DNA of 6,736 bases from Phycisphaerae bacterium (lineage in GTDB: Bacteria > Planctomycetota > Phycisphaerae > UBA1845 > PWPN01), in assembly GCA_026647385.1 (NCBI GenBank), contig JAPKGY010000164.1:1-6736 (forward strand), in the 5' to 3' direction. The position numbers were made by a program, and so were the translations under genes. Numbering within the stretch: the stretch's first letter is position 1; each line of letters opens with the position of its first letter. Below are positions 6,329 to 6,736 of the stretch, piece after piece. The notes below the pieces were generated by a model. That model saw only the letters and a list, made by a program, of their open reading frames with translations. It was not told the DNA's origin and ran no database searches.

Positions 6329-6498
6329 AAAGAGCCGCGGGCTTCCCTTGACACACGACGCGGGCGTATGCCCGCACCAAGCCGCTTCCCCTGGACACGA
6401 ACGCATCCGCGTTCCTTTTGTGGCGAAGCCCCGTGTCGTATCAAGGGTTCGCGGCGAGTCGTGTGTCAAGGGCTTCAGGTCGCCGTGGCGACCCGCGC
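6329..6498. repeat. Dispersed repeat, copy B (interrupted)
   Basis: The left block (6329-6345) and right block (6479-6498) are identical to the two halves of copy A at 57-73 and 81-100, in the same order and orientation. They are pushed apart by an intervening inverted-repeat element. Removing that element restores a sequence reading GGGCTTCAG then GTCGCC, which differs from copy A only by a 5-base indel between the halves. Confidence 0.7.
6345..6472. mobile_element. MITE-like element with 15-bp terminal inverted repeats
   Basis: The ends are perfect 15-base inverted repeats: CCCTTGACACACGAC (6345-6359) and GTCGTGTGTCAAGGG (6458-6472). The 128-bp unit encodes no protein and is rich in secondary structure: GCGGGC-GTAT-GCCCGC (6360-6375), GAACGC-ATCC-GCGTTC (6399-6414) and GACACG/CGTGTC (6394-6399 with 6432-6437). 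It sits inside copy B of the dispersed repeat. With these ends a CTT direct repeat flanks it (6342-6344, 6473-6475); with shorter ends the flanking direct repeat is GGGCTTC (6339-6345, 6470-6476). A non-autonomous transposon is the simplest reading, inferred from structure; no matching transposase is in the window. Confidence 0.6.
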
Positions 6499-6625
6499 AG
6501 CCGTTCGATCCACAAGGAACCGCTGCGGCTTACCGTGAAATGCCATCGAGCGTTCCGACGCCCATCATCGGTCAATTGAATAATCTTAGCGAAAGGCAAG
6601 ACGCTTGAACAACCCAAGGGGAACG

Positions 6626-6736
6626 TCAATCGGCGGCGACCAGGCGGACCGCCACCTTGACGATGTCGGCCGAACTCGGCAAGGCTTGGCTTTCCGCCGG
6701 CCTGGCGGCGGGAATCGGGCACGGGGCGGCACAGAC
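6626..6736 (-). CDS. Possible C-terminal end of an unidentified gene (partial)
   Basis: On the minus strand an open frame enters from the right edge and stops with TGA at 6628-6626. It gives 36 residues ending SSADIVKVAVRLVAAD. Third codon positions are overwhelmingly G or C, as in the window's real genes, and the ending looks like a terminal beta-strand. I do not recognise a family. Only 36 codons are visible and the GC-rich background favours chance open frames. If real, this gene lies upstream of the fucosidase operon in the same orientation, about 340 bp away. Confidence 0.4.
   Translation of the reverse strand, partial: VCAAPCPIPAARPAESQALPSSADIVKVAVRLVAAD

Larger units (their letters stand above)
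6284..6625. other. Non-coding structured region upstream of the operon
   Basis: About 340 bases without a credible gene. From left to right it holds the fucosidase Shine-Dalgarno (6291-6297), dispersed repeat copy B (6329-6345 and 6479-6498) split by a MITE-like element (6345-6472), a possible hairpin CGCAGC/GCTGCG (6496-6501 with 6522-6527), and a less GC-rich tract at about 6571-6600. I see no convincing promoter for the operon, although its control region must lie here or within the repeats. Frames across this region have no family features and cross the repeats. Confidence 0.6.

Noticed and set aside
6346..6355. TTGACA in the left end of the MITE-like element (and in its mirror on the right) as a promoter -35 box
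   Set aside because: Both copies point into the element and no -10-like hexamer lies about 17 bases downstream, so they are better explained as part of the terminal inverted repeats.
1835..6538. Very long plus-strand open frames opposite the operon (1835-3355, 3121-5136, 4757-6538)
   Set aside because: They are exactly antisense to genes with clear HtrA, PDZ and GH29 motifs. Their translations are Arg/Pro/His-rich without family features. GC-rich codon usage creates such shadows.
6441..6722. 93-codon minus-strand open frame at the right edge
   Set aside because: It crosses the dispersed repeat and the end of the MITE-like element. The competing frame ending at 6626 has a better third-position GC pattern.

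Overview
This GC-rich bacterial window holds five supported genes, one probable gene end at the right edge, and two repeat-rich flanks. The mix suggests a planctomycete or a related PVC-type bacterium: a Tat-exported GH29 fucosidase, large secreted trypsin/PDZ proteins with degenerate protease domains, high GC3 and dispersed short palindromic repeats. That placement is an inference from gene style; the window has no rRNA or other phylogenetic marker.

Layout. Positions 1-180 are non-coding and carry a dispersed repeat (57-100). A YggS/PLPBP-family pyridoxal-phosphate homeostasis protein lies on the minus strand (181-918). It diverges from trmB, the tRNA (guanine-N7)-methyltransferase (plus, 1167-1823). 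The region between them contains a perfect TATAAT for yggS, embedded in a small palindrome. trmB converges on a three-gene minus-strand operon that reads leftwards: a Tat-signal GH29 alpha-L-fucosidase-like enzyme (5189-6283), a 693-residue exported HtrA-like protein (3094-5175), and a second exported HtrA-like protein (1859-3097). The spacing is 13 bp, then a 4-bp ATGA overlap. Positions 6284-6625 are non-coding and structured. The last 111 bases probably encode the C-terminus of another minus-strand gene.

The most unusual content is in the two HtrA-like genes. The larger has the order protease-PDZ-protease-PDZ. Its first protease domain keeps a complete His/Asp/Ser triad (H73, D106, S189), while the second has lost all three residues (S409, Q439, A541). 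The smaller gene is one protease domain plus PDZ, also with all three residues lost (F146, K177, F247). The translationally coupled pair therefore encodes one active trypsin-like domain and two pseudoprotease domains. This suggests, without proving, an envelope complex in which the dead domains act as scaffold or regulator. The fucosidase would act in the same compartment.

Two mobile-looking repeats stand out. One is a pair of inverted 20-nt arms with GGGGAC(A/T)GTCCCC cores, embedded in frame in the coding sequence of the smaller HtrA-like gene. The other is a 128-bp MITE-like element with 15-bp perfect terminal inverted repeats. It appears to have inserted into a copy of the dispersed repeat that is also present, uninterrupted, at the left edge of the window.
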